Source: Armatimonadota bacterium
GTDB lineage: Bacteria; Armatimonadota; Hebobacteria; CAIYQO01
Length of the DNA stretch: 64,000 bases
Direction: 5' to 3'
Assembly (NCBI GenBank): GCA_029553475.1
Contig: JAKPKV010000028.1
Location: forward strand, 124,001-188,000
Shown here: positions 43,994 through 52,341 of the stretch, piece after piece
How the letters are laid out: each line of letters starts with the position of its first letter
Position numbering within the stretch: position 1 is the stretch's first letter
Translations under genes and position numbers: made by a program
The notes under the pieces: model-generated
Seen by the model: the letters and a program-made list of their open reading frames with translations, nothing else
Told to the model about the DNA's origin: nothing
Database searches by the model: none

Positions 43994-45410
43994 CCTCTTC
44001 GGCGAAGCGCATCGGCTCCACGCGCAAATCGGCCAGGGTGCGCGCCGGGGGTTCGCCGGCCAACCGCACGTCGCGGAAGGTGACGCCGCGGATGTCGTGC
44101 TCGGCATCGTATCCCTCCAGCAGCGAGGCCGGCATCACGCCCCCGTGGATGGTGACGCCGTCGAGCAGGATGTCGCGAATGCGGCCGCGCTCCGGGTCAT
44201 GGCCCCAAACATCCTCTACGATGCTCAGTTTCAGCAGCATCGGCTCGCCCGCCAGCGCGGCGTACGCGCCCGCCGCGGGCGCGCGCAGGCCGCTGTAGGC
44301 AATGTCGCGGAAGGTGACGCCGCGAATCGTGGCGCCATCCGAGACGTGGACGCCCATGCACCAGTGCCGCGCGAAGAGGATCGCGCAGCGGGTGAAGGTC
44401 ACGTTACTGATGGGGGAGCGCGTTTCATAACTGACGCCCAGCGCATAGCCCCAATCGTTCCAGATGACGCAATCCTCCACCTGGATATCCTCCGCCGGCA
44501 GGTCGGGGCGGGTGGTTTTCACCACGATGCTGTCATCGTGATTGCGCACGAAGCAGCCGCGTATCCGCACGCCGCGCGCGTTCACGCTGTTGATGCCGTC
44601 GCTGTTCAGCCGTCCGCTGATGATGCGCACGTCCTCCACGGTGACATTTTCCGAGGAGCCGATGACGAAGTTCCAGTTGGCGGCGTCGCGCAGGGTGACG
44701 CCGGCGATGGTGATGCCGCGCGCGTCTCGGAAATTGAGCATCGAGCGGCCGGGATGCGGGATGGCGGACGCATCGAGGATGCCGCGCCCGCGCACGGTGA
44801 CGCCGTCCACGTCGTGCAGGGTGATGACACTGCCGCGGTAGAAGGTGACGTTCCACTTCTCGTTGAAGACACCCGCTTCGCCGGGATGCAGCACCGCCTT
44901 CACCACCGCGCCGCCGGCCAGGTACACCGTCTGCCCGCTGCGCGGCGCGATCTCCGTCACCTCATGCACGCCGGGACCGAAATAGAGGACATCCGGATCA
45001 TCGGGATCGGGGATGTCTGTCTCCGGCTCGCCCAAGAACAGGTGGAGCGGATACTGATCGCTGTCATCCAGCACCAGCGTGAGGTGCCGCGGCCGGTCCA
45101 CCGTGAAGCGTACCACGCTCCCCTCCACCTCCGGCGCCACTCCCGCGCCATAGGGCAGCACCGCCGCCGTGCGGAAGGAACGCTGCACCGTCACCTCCAC
45201 CGCCGCCGGCCCCGACAGATCGGCGATGGCGAAGGAGGCCCGCTCCCCGGCGGGGTCGGTCTCGTGCGTCCACAGCCCGGTGTTCGGCAGGATCTCCGCG
45301 CGCACCCGCGCCTGATAGACGAACACCGGCACGCCGCCGATGCGCACGGTGAAATCCGGGGACGGCGCCTCGGTAGGCGGCGCGGGCCAGGTGATGACGG
45401 GAGAAGACAT
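43974..45410 (-). CDS. Right-handed beta-helix protein, GH28 polygalacturonase-like
   Basis: A 478-residue protein starts at ATG 45410 behind GGAGCC. An N-terminal beta domain leads into parallel beta-helix turns (GVTVRGRGILDAS, GITIAGVTLRDAANWNFVI, VTVEDVRIISGRLNSDGINS). The GH28-type acidic cluster is present in NSDGINSVNARGV and CFVRNHDDSIVVK, but the usual GHG and RIK motifs are not clear, so it is a divergent member. It may attack rhamnogalacturonan or a related glycan. No signal peptide is seen, which is odd for a pectinase. Its 3' end overlaps the convergent lipoprotein gene. Confidence 0.8.
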   Translation of the reverse strand: MSSPVITWPAPPTEAPSPDFTVRIGGVPVFVYQARVRAEILPNTGLWTHETDPAGERASFAIADLSGPAAVEVTVQRSFRTAAVLPYGAGVAPEVEGSVVRFTVDRPRHLTLVLDDSDQYPLHLFLGEPETDIPDPDDPDVLYFGPGVHEVTEIAPRSGQTVYLAGGAVVKAVLHPGEAGVFNEKWNVTFYRGSVITLHDVDGVTVRGRGILDASAIPHPGRSMLNFRDARGITIAGVTLRDAANWNFVIGSSENVTVEDVRIISGRLNSDGINSVNARGVRIRGCFVRNHDDSIVVKTTRPDLPAEDIQVEDCVIWNDWGYALGVSYETRSPISNVTFTRCAILFARHWCMGVHVSDGATIRGVTFRDIAYSGLRAPAAGAYAALAGEPMLLKLSIVEDVWGHDPERGRIRDILLDGVTIHGGVMPASLLEGYDAEHDIRGVTFRDVRLAGEPPARTLADLRVEPMRFAEEVTVAES

Positions 45411-45435
45411 GGTGGCTCCTTTCCGGGTGCCCGAT

Positions 45436-45470
45436 GCAGGTTGCAAGTTGCAGGTTGCAGGTTGCAGGTT
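45436..45470. repeat. Heptamer tandem repeat (GCAGGTT)x5
   Basis: Five consecutive heptamers, GCAGGTT, with GCAAGTT as the second unit. It lies upstream of the beta-helix gene, about 25 bp before its ATG on the minus strand. Confidence 0.8.
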
Positions 45471-45615
45471 GCGGTCAGTATACCAGCCCGTGCATGCGCT
45501 GGCTATAATCGGGCGTCCCTCACGGAGCTTTCCGACGATATTTCACCGGTGACGATGCCCTGCCGCCATGACATAAGTCATAGCATCTCTGCCGGGCCAC
45601 GCGTATGATGCAGGT

Positions 45616-45636
45616 ATGCATGGCGATGTCATGCAT
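45616..45636. promoter_or_regulatory. Palindromic operator candidate upstream of the nitroreductase gene
   Basis: ATGCATG, seven bases, CATGCAT: a perfect 7-bp inverted repeat about 28 bp before the nitroreductase start and just downstream of a TATGAT -10-like box (45604-45609). Confidence 0.4.
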
Positions 45637-45663
45637 CTGTGCACTCTACCTGAGGAGGCAACC

Positions 45664-46152
45664 GTGGATACGCGTACTGCCATTCGCACGCGGCGCAGCG
45701 TGCGCCATTTTCAGGATCGCCCGGTGTCGCGCCAGACGCTGGAGGCGATCGTTGACGCCGGTCGGTTGGCGGCATCCGGCGGCGGCTTGCAGCCCTGGGA
45801 GTTCGTGGTGGTCACCGATGCCGCGACGCGGGCGCGGCTGGCCGAGTTATCGCCCTACGGGCGGTTTCTCGCCACGGCGCCGGCCGCCATTGTCGTGCTG
45901 TACACCGACGCGTCGCCCTACGGCAAAGAGGATTGCTGCAGCGCCACGGCGACCATGCTGCTGGCCATCCACGACCTCGGGTTGGGCGCCTGCTGGGTGG
46001 TCACCGATGATGAAGCGAGCATGCTGGCGTGCCTGGGCGCGCCCGGCGGCGCTCACGTCGGCGCGCTCATCGCCCTCGGCCACCCAGAGATCACGCCGGA
46101 CATGCCGGACAAGCGGCCGCTGCGCGACGTGCTGCATTGGGAGCGGTTTTAG
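45664..46152 (+). CDS. Nitroreductase-family flavoprotein
   Basis: A 162-residue FMN-dependent oxidoreductase starts at GTG 45664 behind GAGGAGGCAACC. The fold is shown by RTRRSVRHFQDRPVSRQTLEAI, AASGGGLQPWEFVVVTD (FMN phosphate site), CCSATATMLLAIHDLGLGACW and ALIALGHPE. It reduces nitro compounds, quinones or flavins with NAD(P)H; the true role is unknown. An in-frame ATG at 45616 is less likely because no ribosome site precedes it. Confidence 0.9.
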   Translation: MDTRTAIRTRRSVRHFQDRPVSRQTLEAIVDAGRLAASGGGLQPWEFVVVTDAATRARLAELSPYGRFLATAPAAIVVLYTDASPYGKEDCCSATATMLLAIHDLGLGACWVVTDDEASMLACLGAPGGAHVGALIALGHPEITPDMPDKRPLRDVLHWERF

Positions 46153-46189
46153 CTTGCGACATGACGGCGGCTTCAGCCCGACCCCTCCG

Positions 46190-46639
46190 CTATGCCCCTG
46201 ACGAGCCGAAGCCGCCGCCGCGATCCGTGCCGATGGTTTTCACGGCATCCACGACCGCGAAGCGGATTTCGGTGCGCTGCACGACGACGAGCTGGGCGAT
46301 GCGGGCGCCGGCGTCGAGGTGGACGTCTTCGCCGCCGGTGTTGTGGAGGATGACGCCGACTTCGTCGCGATAGCCCGCGTCTATGAGGCCGGGGCTATTC
46401 GCCACGCGCAGGCCGGTTTTCGCGCTCATGCCGGAGCGGGGGAAGACGAGGAGCATCCATCCTTCGGGCACGGCGACTTTCAGACCGGTGGGGGCGATGA
46501 CCGTTTGGCCGGCGGGGATGGTGATCGCCCGCGGATTGATGATATCCATGCCGCCGTCGGTAGGATTGGCGTAGCGCGGCAGCACCGCGCCGGGGCGGCA
46601 GAGCTCGATGGCGATAGTCAGGGCAGGCGTGGTGAACAT
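46190..46639 (-). CDS. dut: Deoxyuridine 5'-triphosphate nucleotidohydrolase (dUTPase)
   Basis: A 149-residue trimeric-type dUTPase. All five motifs are present: DGGMDI, PRSGMSAKTG, GLIDAGYRDEV, GARIAQLVVV and RGGGFGSSG. It hydrolyses dUTP to dUMP and pyrophosphate, keeping uracil out of DNA and supplying thymidylate synthesis. It stands alone, converging on the nitroreductase gene. Confidence 0.95.
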   Translation of the reverse strand: MFTTPALTIAIELCRPGAVLPRYANPTDGGMDIINPRAITIPAGQTVIAPTGLKVAVPEGWMLLVFPRSGMSAKTGLRVANSPGLIDAGYRDEVGVILHNTGGEDVHLDAGARIAQLVVVQRTEIRFAVVDAVKTIGTDRGGGFGSSGA

Positions 46640-46845
46640 CGTGGACTGTTCCTCACTATAGAATATACGGCATACGGCTAGATCAGCGCGCCGGACGTGC
46701 GCCTGCGCGAGATGACCGGTCGGATCGCCGGCATCCTGCCGGCACGCGGCCGGGACGGTCGCGAGGACCGGTGGCCGGCTGGAAGCCGGCGGTCCGACCG
46801 CCGGGCAGCGAACGCGGTGCGCAAATCCAACGCCGTTTTCATGAT

Positions 46846-48072
46846 CTAGCGGATTTTCGCGGCGTCGAGGTAGCGCGCGAGATCGTCGTACAGGCCGTCC
46901 TGGTTGGCGTAGGTGACGTAGTTCTTCGCGCGGCGCAGCCAGTCCATGGTGGAGGGGCGCATCTCCTTGAGGGCCCGCAGGAAGTCGGCCTGGGTGACGT
47001 CGCGCAGGTTGCCGGTGCGGAGCGCCTCTGCCAGCGCCGCTTCACAGGCGCGGTCCACGAGGGCGGCGAGGTCGGCCCCGGAAAAATGCTCGGTTTTGTC
47101 GGCCAACTGCCGCCAACTCACGCCGGGGTCCATCTTGCGCCCGCGGGCGTGCAGCTTGAGGATTTCCGCGCGGGCGGCGGCGTCCGGCGGCGGCACGAAG
47201 AGCACGCGGTCAAAACGGCCGGGGCGGCGGAAGGCGCCATCCACATCCCACGGCGCATTGGTGGCGGCCAATACCAGCAGGTCCTGATTCCGCGAGGCGA
47301 TGCCATCCATCTCCGACAGCAGTTGCGTCACGTAGGCGCGCATCCAGGGGGCGCCGATCTCGCTGCGCTTCGCGCCGAAGGCGTCGGCTTCGTCAATGAA
47401 GATGACCGCGGGCGCGTTGGACCGCGCGGTCTCGAAGATGGCGCTCAATCGCTGCTCCGTCTCCCCCATCCACTTGCTCAGGATGTCGTCCAGCTCCATC
47501 ACGTAGAAGCTGGCGCCGATCTCGCCGGCGGTGGCGCGGGCGAGGTGCGTCTTGCCGCAGCCCGGCGGGCCGAAGAGGAGGATGCCGCCGCCGATTTTCT
47601 TGCCATACGCGGCATAGACGTCCGGGTGCTGGAAGGGGTAGATGATATTGAGGCGGATCTGCTCTTTGAGCGCGTCCATGCCGCCGACATCGGCAAAGGA
47701 GACGCGGGCGCCGGTGAACGGGCGCACGCCGGACTCATCGTCATCGGGGAAATCCATCACCGGCAGCGCGAGGGGCGGCTCGGGATGGAGCTCGGCTTCA
47801 AAATCTTCATCTTCGAGCGCGCCATTCAGCGTCACCGCTTCTTCGTAGAGCTGCAACGCCTCATCCGTCTTCCCGGACGCGGCGGCGGCGCGGGCAAGGG
47901 CGAACAGCGCCTCGGCGCGCTGGGGCGTGCTCAGCAGCGGCGGCGCGTGCAGCGTCACCTCGTCCCAGCGCCCGGCTTCCGCCAGCGCCTTCACCACCAT
48001 GCCGCGCAGCACCAGATTCTCCGGGCTCATCCGCAGCGCGGCGAGCAGCGATTCGAGCATGCCGTCACTCAT
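46846..48072 (-). CDS. AAA+ ATPase with N-terminal TPR-like region
   Basis: A 408-residue protein starts at ATG 48072 behind GGAGG. Residues 1-110 are helical TPR-like (EALFALARAAAASGKTDEALQLYEEAVTL). Residues 130-400 form one classic AAA domain: DVGGMDALKEQIRL, Walker A GPPGCGKTHLARA, Walker B AVIFIDEADAFG, sensor-1 AATNAPWDVD, arginine finger FRRPGRFDRVLF, and a GADLAALVDRACEAAL lid. It resembles the Vps4/FtsH/CDC48 branch but has no protease domain. It lies 3' to a TPR membrane protein gene on the same strand, and the two probably work together in remodelling a membrane complex. Confidence 0.87.
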   Translation of the reverse strand: MSDGMLESLLAALRMSPENLVLRGMVVKALAEAGRWDEVTLHAPPLLSTPQRAEALFALARAAAASGKTDEALQLYEEAVTLNGALEDEDFEAELHPEPPLALPVMDFPDDDESGVRPFTGARVSFADVGGMDALKEQIRLNIIYPFQHPDVYAAYGKKIGGGILLFGPPGCGKTHLARATAGEIGASFYVMELDDILSKWMGETEQRLSAIFETARSNAPAVIFIDEADAFGAKRSEIGAPWMRAYVTQLLSEMDGIASRNQDLLVLAATNAPWDVDGAFRRPGRFDRVLFVPPPDAAARAEILKLHARGRKMDPGVSWRQLADKTEHFSGADLAALVDRACEAALAEALRTGNLRDVTQADFLRALKEMRPSTMDWLRRAKNYVTYANQDGLYDDLARYLDAAKIR

Positions 48073-48098
48073 GGCGTCTCTGTCCTCCATACATGGGC

Positions 48099-48129
48099 GT
48101 CCCGATTTCATCGGGACGCGGCCCCGGTG
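48099..48129. repeat. Hairpin with the dispersed 23-bp word, copy 2
   Basis: CGTCCCGATTTCATCGGGAC forms a hairpin, followed by GCGGCCCCGGTG. The latter half repeats 10136-10158. It fills the gap between the TPR and AAA genes. Confidence 0.6.
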
Positions 48130-48131
48130 GG

Positions 48132-49082
48132 TTAGCGAATCCAGCGCCACTTGATCGCCAGCCGGAACAGCGGGAAGGCGACCCAGGTGTAGACGCAAAA
48201 CAGCGCGTAGGCGATGAAAACGGGGGTGATCAGCGGCATGATGGCCGGATTCGCCCGTCCGATGCCGCGCATCACCTGCATCAGCGCCCACAGGCCGAGG
48301 ATGATGCCCCAGCGCACGCCATTCGGGAAACGGGAGAGGAAAAAAGACCAGCGCCAGAAAAGGGAGAAGACGGGGTGTTTTGTGCCCAGCACCTTGAGCA
48401 GCAGGTCCTGCGCTTCCGCGTTTTCCGGGTCGAGGCGCAGCGATGCGAGCAGCGCCTCCTTCGCCTCGTCCAGCCGGCCCTGGCGCGACAACTGCAGGCC
48501 GCGCATATACCAGGCGATGGCGCTGTTCGGATCGCGCGCCAGCGCTTCCTGCGCCTGCTCCTCGGCCTCCGGGTGGCGGCCCATCTCGGCGAGCGCCAGC
48601 GTGCGCACGTTGACGGCGGTCTCATCGTAGGGATCAATCGCCAGCGCCGCTTCCGCCGCCTTCAACGCTTCACGGGGGCGCTGCATATTCAGCAGCAGCG
48701 CGCCGCGCGTCGCCAGGTAGGGCGCGTATTCGCTATCCAGCTCCAACGCCGTCTCGATGGCCTGCAGCCCTTCGCGATAGCGGTCCTGCTGCAGCGCCAC
48801 GCTGGCGAGGAGCCAGTAAGCCTGATCGAAGGACGGCTCCTGGGCGATCGCCTCCTCCGCCGACCGCCGGGCCGGGCCGTATTGCGACAGGTGATAATGG
48901 CAGAGACCGGTCATGACGTGCAGCGGGGCGTCATTCGGGCGCAGCGCCAAGCCTTCCTGCAGCACGAGCAGCGCGCGATCCCAGCGCTTCAGCGCCATCA
49001 GCGCCTGCGCCTGCTCCATCACGACGTCCAGCGCATCGCCCCCCGACGGCAGCGTCTGCCGGTTGTCATCTCCGGTTGTCAT
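48132..49082 (-). CDS. TPR protein with C-terminal membrane helices
   Basis: A 316-residue protein starts at ATG 49082 (MTTGDDNRQTL). About six tetratricopeptide repeats run over residues 20-225 (for example YREGLQAIETALELDSEYAPYLATRGALLL). The last 90 residues contain two membrane helices (WGIILGLWALMQVM and LITPVFIAYALFCVYTWVAF). The topology suggests a TPR scaffold facing the cytoplasm. It is 59 bp upstream of the AAA+ gene on the same strand. Confidence 0.85.
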   Translation of the reverse strand: MTTGDDNRQTLPSGGDALDVVMEQAQALMALKRWDRALLVLQEGLALRPNDAPLHVMTGLCHYHLSQYGPARRSAEEAIAQEPSFDQAYWLLASVALQQDRYREGLQAIETALELDSEYAPYLATRGALLLNMQRPREALKAAEAALAIDPYDETAVNVRTLALAEMGRHPEAEEQAQEALARDPNSAIAWYMRGLQLSRQGRLDEAKEALLASLRLDPENAEAQDLLLKVLGTKHPVFSLFWRWSFFLSRFPNGVRWGIILGLWALMQVMRGIGRANPAIMPLITPVFIAYALFCVYTWVAFPLFRLAIKWRWIR

Positions 49083-49282
49083 CCTGTACACTCCCACAGT
49101 AGGTATTTGCCATCGGCCGGCGATTTCCTACCGGAGCCGCCAGGAAATTCGCGGCATGCGACACCGCCTCCGGAAGGGGAGGTCGCCCCCCGGCCGCGAA
49201 TACGCGCCGGTGCCGCGATACGCGGCGTGCCTGCCGTAGTTTGCGACAGAACCGTAATCGCCAGAGCTACGCGGGGATTATC

Positions 49283-49325
49283 GTGTTTTACCGCGGAGGA
49301 CGCGGAGCGCGCAGAGGAGTTTTTG
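49283..49325. repeat. Common ACCGCGGAGGACGCGGAG-type intergenic repeat
   Basis: TTTTACCGCGGAGGACGCGG followed by AGCGCGCAGAGG resembles a repeat found in many unrelated genomes, usually seen as spurious FTAEDAE peptides. It is not coding. Confidence 0.55.
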
Positions 49326-49447
49326 TGGGGGGCGGGCGTTGTAAGTGCGGCCGGAGGCGTTGGCGGAGGGCACATCGGTGACAGGCAACGCATGACTACA
49401 GCGTTCGGGAAAACGGCTGGGCAGGCTCTGCCGGCGCAGGGCGCGGT

Positions 49448-49507
49448 GCCGGTGGAACACCGGCGCTCCCAGGCAGGATGGGCCGGTGGGGACACCGGCG
49501 CTCCCAG
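49448..49507. repeat. Two direct copies of a CCGGCGCTCCCAG hairpin unit
   Basis: GCCGGTGGAACACCGGCGCT (from 49448) and GCCGGTGGGGACACCGGCGC (from 49482), each followed by the CCCAG end. A relative lies at 32520-32540. With the repeat at 49283 these account for much of the 482-bp gap before the GH51 gene. Confidence 0.7.
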
Positions 49508-49564
49508 GACGTGCGAGATCCCCAACGAAGAGGGGCAGCGGGGAGCCCCCTGAAAGGATGAGGT

Positions 49565-51415
49565 ATGCAGAGCATGCTCCGTGAGACCGGCGTTGCGCTG
49601 GGCGTCGCCCGGGAGACGCTGTTTGGCTTCAATCTCGAGTGGATTACCGATACGCCCCGAGCGATCTCCAGCGAGCGGCTGGCGAACCCGACGTTTCTGG
49701 GGCCGGCGCATCCGCAGAGCGGATTGCCGGAGCCGTGGCGGAAGGTGATGCAGTTCCAGGGGGGCGTGACGTTCGCGCTGCAGGAGGGGCAGAACCTCGT
49801 CGGCGGACCGGCGCAACGGGTGCACGTGTATGACTTCACGGCCACCGGCGGCGGGGCGGGGCTGGTGCAGCCGGGGTGCTGGGTGCGCGCGGGGGAGACG
49901 CTGCGCGCGGTGCTGTGGGCGCGCTGCCAGGGGGAGCCGGTGGAGCTCAGGCTGGGCTTCCGCTTCCGCGGTCTGCCCGGCCCCACCTACGGCTCGGCGA
50001 CGGTGACGGTGGATGCCTCGCACTTCACGCGGTATGCGGTGGAGTTCCCGATTTCGGCCACCGATGACCACTGCCAGTTCTTCTGCCACCTCACCGGCAA
50101 CGGCATCGTCTATTTCGACCGCATCTCCGTGCGCCCGGTAGACCAGCCGATGCACCGCGCCGATACGCTGGAGGCTGTCCGCGAGCTGCAGCCGGGCGAC
50201 ATCCGCTTCCCCGGCGGGTGCGTCGCGTCCAACTACCACTGGTTCCGCGGCGTGGGGCGCGAAGAGCGGCGCCGCGACGACGCGGACGCCACCTTCTTCT
50301 GGGACCTCTGCTACACCTGGGGGACCGACGAATACCTGGACCTGTGCCGGCAGGTGGGGGCGCGGCCGCACATCACGATCAACATCGGCACCGGCACGCC
50401 GGCGGAAGCGGGGGAATGGGCCGCCCACTGCGCGGCGTGGTATCGCGCGCGGGGCCTCGAGCCGCCGGAGATGGTCTGGCAGATCGGCAACGAGCACGGC
50501 GGGCCGCATGAGGTGGGGCATATGCGCGGCCCGATGTACGCGGAAGCGCTGAAGGCATACGTGCCGGCGATTCGCGCGCAGTACCCGCGGCCCATCATCG
50601 CCAGCCTGTGCCTGGGCAATGCGTGGGTTCGCGACATCTTCGCCGCCGGCTCCGGCGACCTCGTTGACCTGTTCTGCGCGCACTATTACGCCTGCCGCTA
50701 CGACGCGGATCCCCGGCGGGAGGGGCTGGCCTTCGTCGGCGACGCCGCTGATTTCGCGGCCAACCTCGACGGCCTGGCGGCCACCGTGCGGGAATGCGGC
50801 GGCGCGCAGCACGTGGGGGTGACGGAATGGGGCGCCTTCCGCGGCGAGACGCATAACGACGCGCGTTTCTGCGAGCCGCACACGCCGCTGACCACGCTCT
50901 TCGTCAGCGCCATGCTGCATCACTTTTGCCGGCGCGCGGCGGTGCTGGACCTGGCGAACGCCTACAGCCTCATCAACACCATGCCGGCCATCGTCGGACG
51001 GGGCGCGCACGTGGAGCGGACGGCGATTCACCAGCTCTTCCGCTTCTGGCGCCCGCTTTTCCCGTCGGAGATCTTCGAGATCGAGCAGGATGGCCCCACC
51101 TTCGTCGCCCCGCAATCGTCCAGTGAGCCGGCGCCGTGGGACTGGCGCGATCCCTCCGACCGGGCGACGCTGCCGGTACTCGACGCGCTGGCGGGCCGGA
51201 ACACGGACGGCGACTGGCTGCTGCTGACCAACCGCCACCCGGAGGAGGCGATGACGGTGACGCTGCCGGACCGTTTTCGGGGCGGAGCCGCGGCGATGCT
51301 GCTGCCGGCGGAAGACGGGGAGCATTTCCAGTGGCCGCCGCGGGAAGAGACGGCGGGCGAGACGGTGGTGGTGCCGGCGTGCGGGCATATGAAGGTGGAG
51401 GGGGTGAAGAGGTGA
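49565..51415 (+). CDS. GH51-type alpha-L-arabinofuranosidase
   Basis: A 616-residue glycoside hydrolase starts at ATG 49565 after GAAAGGATGAGGT. An N-terminal carbohydrate-binding-like beta domain (about 70-205) precedes a TIM barrel. The acid/base Glu is in QIGNEHGG (near residue 307) and the nucleophile Glu in GVTEWGAF (near residue 420). A C-terminal beta domain carries LLLTNRHPEEAMTVTLP. The GH51/clan-A pattern indicates release of terminal arabinofuranose from arabinan or arabinoxylan. No signal peptide is seen. It pairs functionally with GH127 at 25066. Confidence 0.87.
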   Translation: MQSMLRETGVALGVARETLFGFNLEWITDTPRAISSERLANPTFLGPAHPQSGLPEPWRKVMQFQGGVTFALQEGQNLVGGPAQRVHVYDFTATGGGAGLVQPGCWVRAGETLRAVLWARCQGEPVELRLGFRFRGLPGPTYGSATVTVDASHFTRYAVEFPISATDDHCQFFCHLTGNGIVYFDRISVRPVDQPMHRADTLEAVRELQPGDIRFPGGCVASNYHWFRGVGREERRRDDADATFFWDLCYTWGTDEYLDLCRQVGARPHITINIGTGTPAEAGEWAAHCAAWYRARGLEPPEMVWQIGNEHGGPHEVGHMRGPMYAEALKAYVPAIRAQYPRPIIASLCLGNAWVRDIFAAGSGDLVDLFCAHYYACRYDADPRREGLAFVGDAADFAANLDGLAATVRECGGAQHVGVTEWGAFRGETHNDARFCEPHTPLTTLFVSAMLHHFCRRAAVLDLANAYSLINTMPAIVGRGAHVERTAIHQLFRFWRPLFPSEIFEIEQDGPTFVAPQSSSEPAPWDWRDPSDRATLPVLDALAGRNTDGDWLLLTNRHPEEAMTVTLPDRFRGGAAAMLLPAEDGEHFQWPPREETAGETVVVPACGHMKVEGVKR

Positions 51416-51419
51416 AGAG

Positions 51420-51459
51420 GTGACAGGGGTGACGGCGATTACGATGACGATGACGATTT
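51420..51459. repeat. Degenerate (GAY)n element
   Basis: GTGACGGCGATTACGATGAC followed by more GATGAC triplets, next to GAAGAGGTGACAGGGGTGA. The GAY tract and the AGGTGACAGGGGTGA flank echo the elements at 3599-3955. Confidence 0.45.
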
Positions 51460-51466
51460 GGGGGGG

Positions 51467-51952
51467 TCAGACGCCCACGGCGCGGCGGATGTCGCGGACG
51501 ATGACCCAGGGTGGGGCGGCGGCGTCAATGACGAGGGCGTCGTCGGGTTCTTCGAGCGCGGCGAACTGACTGTCCAGCAGACTGACCGGCATGTAATGGC
51601 CTTCGCGCGATGCCATGCGCGGGCGGATCAACGCCGGGTCGCCCTTCAGATAGACCAACCGGGCATCGGTGATGCCGCGCAGAAGGCGCGCGCGGTAGGC
51701 GGCTTTGAGCGCGGAGCAGGCGATGACGGCGGGCGTGTCCGAGGCCCGCAACGAGCGCAGCAGCGCGTGGATGGCATCCAGCCAGGGGCCGCGGTCCGCG
51801 TCGGTGAGCGCGTCGCCGCGCGCCATTTTCGCGATATTGACCGGGGGGTGCAGATCATCCGCATCGAAGAACGCCCAGTCGAGTTCGGCTGCCAGCAGCC
51901 GGCCGACGGTCGTTTTGCCGCTTCCCGCCACGCCCATCAACAGGATAATCAT
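51467..51952 (-). CDS. gntK: Gluconokinase
   Basis: A 161-residue P-loop kinase: MIILLMGVAGSGKTTVGRLL, FFDADDLHPPVNIAKMARGDALTDADRGPWL and IACSALKAAYRARLLRG. This is the GntK/IdnK family, which phosphorylates gluconate to 6-phosphogluconate. Length is typical. An AT-rich palindrome immediately upstream (51972-51993) may be an operator. No gluconate permease or edd/eda gene is adjacent. Confidence 0.93.
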   Translation of the reverse strand: MIILLMGVAGSGKTTVGRLLAAELDWAFFDADDLHPPVNIAKMARGDALTDADRGPWLDAIHALLRSLRASDTPAVIACSALKAAYRARLLRGITDARLVYLKGDPALIRPRMASREGHYMPVSLLDSQFAALEEPDDALVIDAAAPPWVIVRDIRRAVGV

Positions 51953-51971
51953 GGGTCCGCAAATCCGTTAC

Positions 51972-51993
51972 GGTAATATATAGCTATATTACC
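51972..51993. promoter_or_regulatory. AT-rich palindromic operator candidate upstream of gntK
   Basis: GGTAATATA, four bases, TATATTACC: a perfect 9-bp inverted repeat in otherwise GC-rich DNA, 20 bp upstream of the gntK start. It overlaps the region where the minus-strand -10 box should lie. Confidence 0.5.
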
Positions 51994-52027
51994 CCGTGAC
52001 CCACTGACCTATACCTGTGCTTGCCTG

Positions 52028-52279
52028 CTACCGGGGGCGCTGCACGGGCGTCGCCTTGTGCGCGACGACCCACTGGCCGCGGCCGGGCACGGCGATCCAT
52101 ACCGCGTTTTCGCCGCGGCGCTTCAACTCTTCGGCAAGCCGATGCGCCACCCGCTGATCGCTCATGACGGCCAGCTCCGCGCCGCAGTAGCGGCACATCT
52201 CCTCGCCGCGCGCCGCCATCCGCTGTGGATGCCCGCAGAGCGGGCAGTCGAACTGATACGGTTCCCCGATGTCCGCCAT
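52028..52279 (-). CDS. Small zinc-ribbon protein
   Basis: An 83-residue protein starts at ATG 52279 after GGGAGGCAGCGA. It carries a zinc ribbon of two CxxC knuckles (FDCPLCGHPQR and MCRYCGAEL), then a basic amphipathic region and a tail (AVWIAVPGRGQWVVAHKATP). It is not otherwise recognised. It lies between gntK and the enolase-superfamily gene, same strand. Confidence 0.7.
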   Translation of the reverse strand: MADIGEPYQFDCPLCGHPQRMAARGEEMCRYCGAELAVMSDQRVAHRLAEELKRRGENAVWIAVPGRGQWVVAHKATPVQRPR

Positions 52280-52341
52280 TCGCTGCCTCCCGCGCCCAGT
52301 GTTCCCGTCACGGCGCGGCACGGCCGTCTGAAAGGGCGACA

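Noticed and set aside
45436-45470. CRISPR-like array
   Set aside because: Units are only 7 bp with no spacers; a simple tandem repeat.
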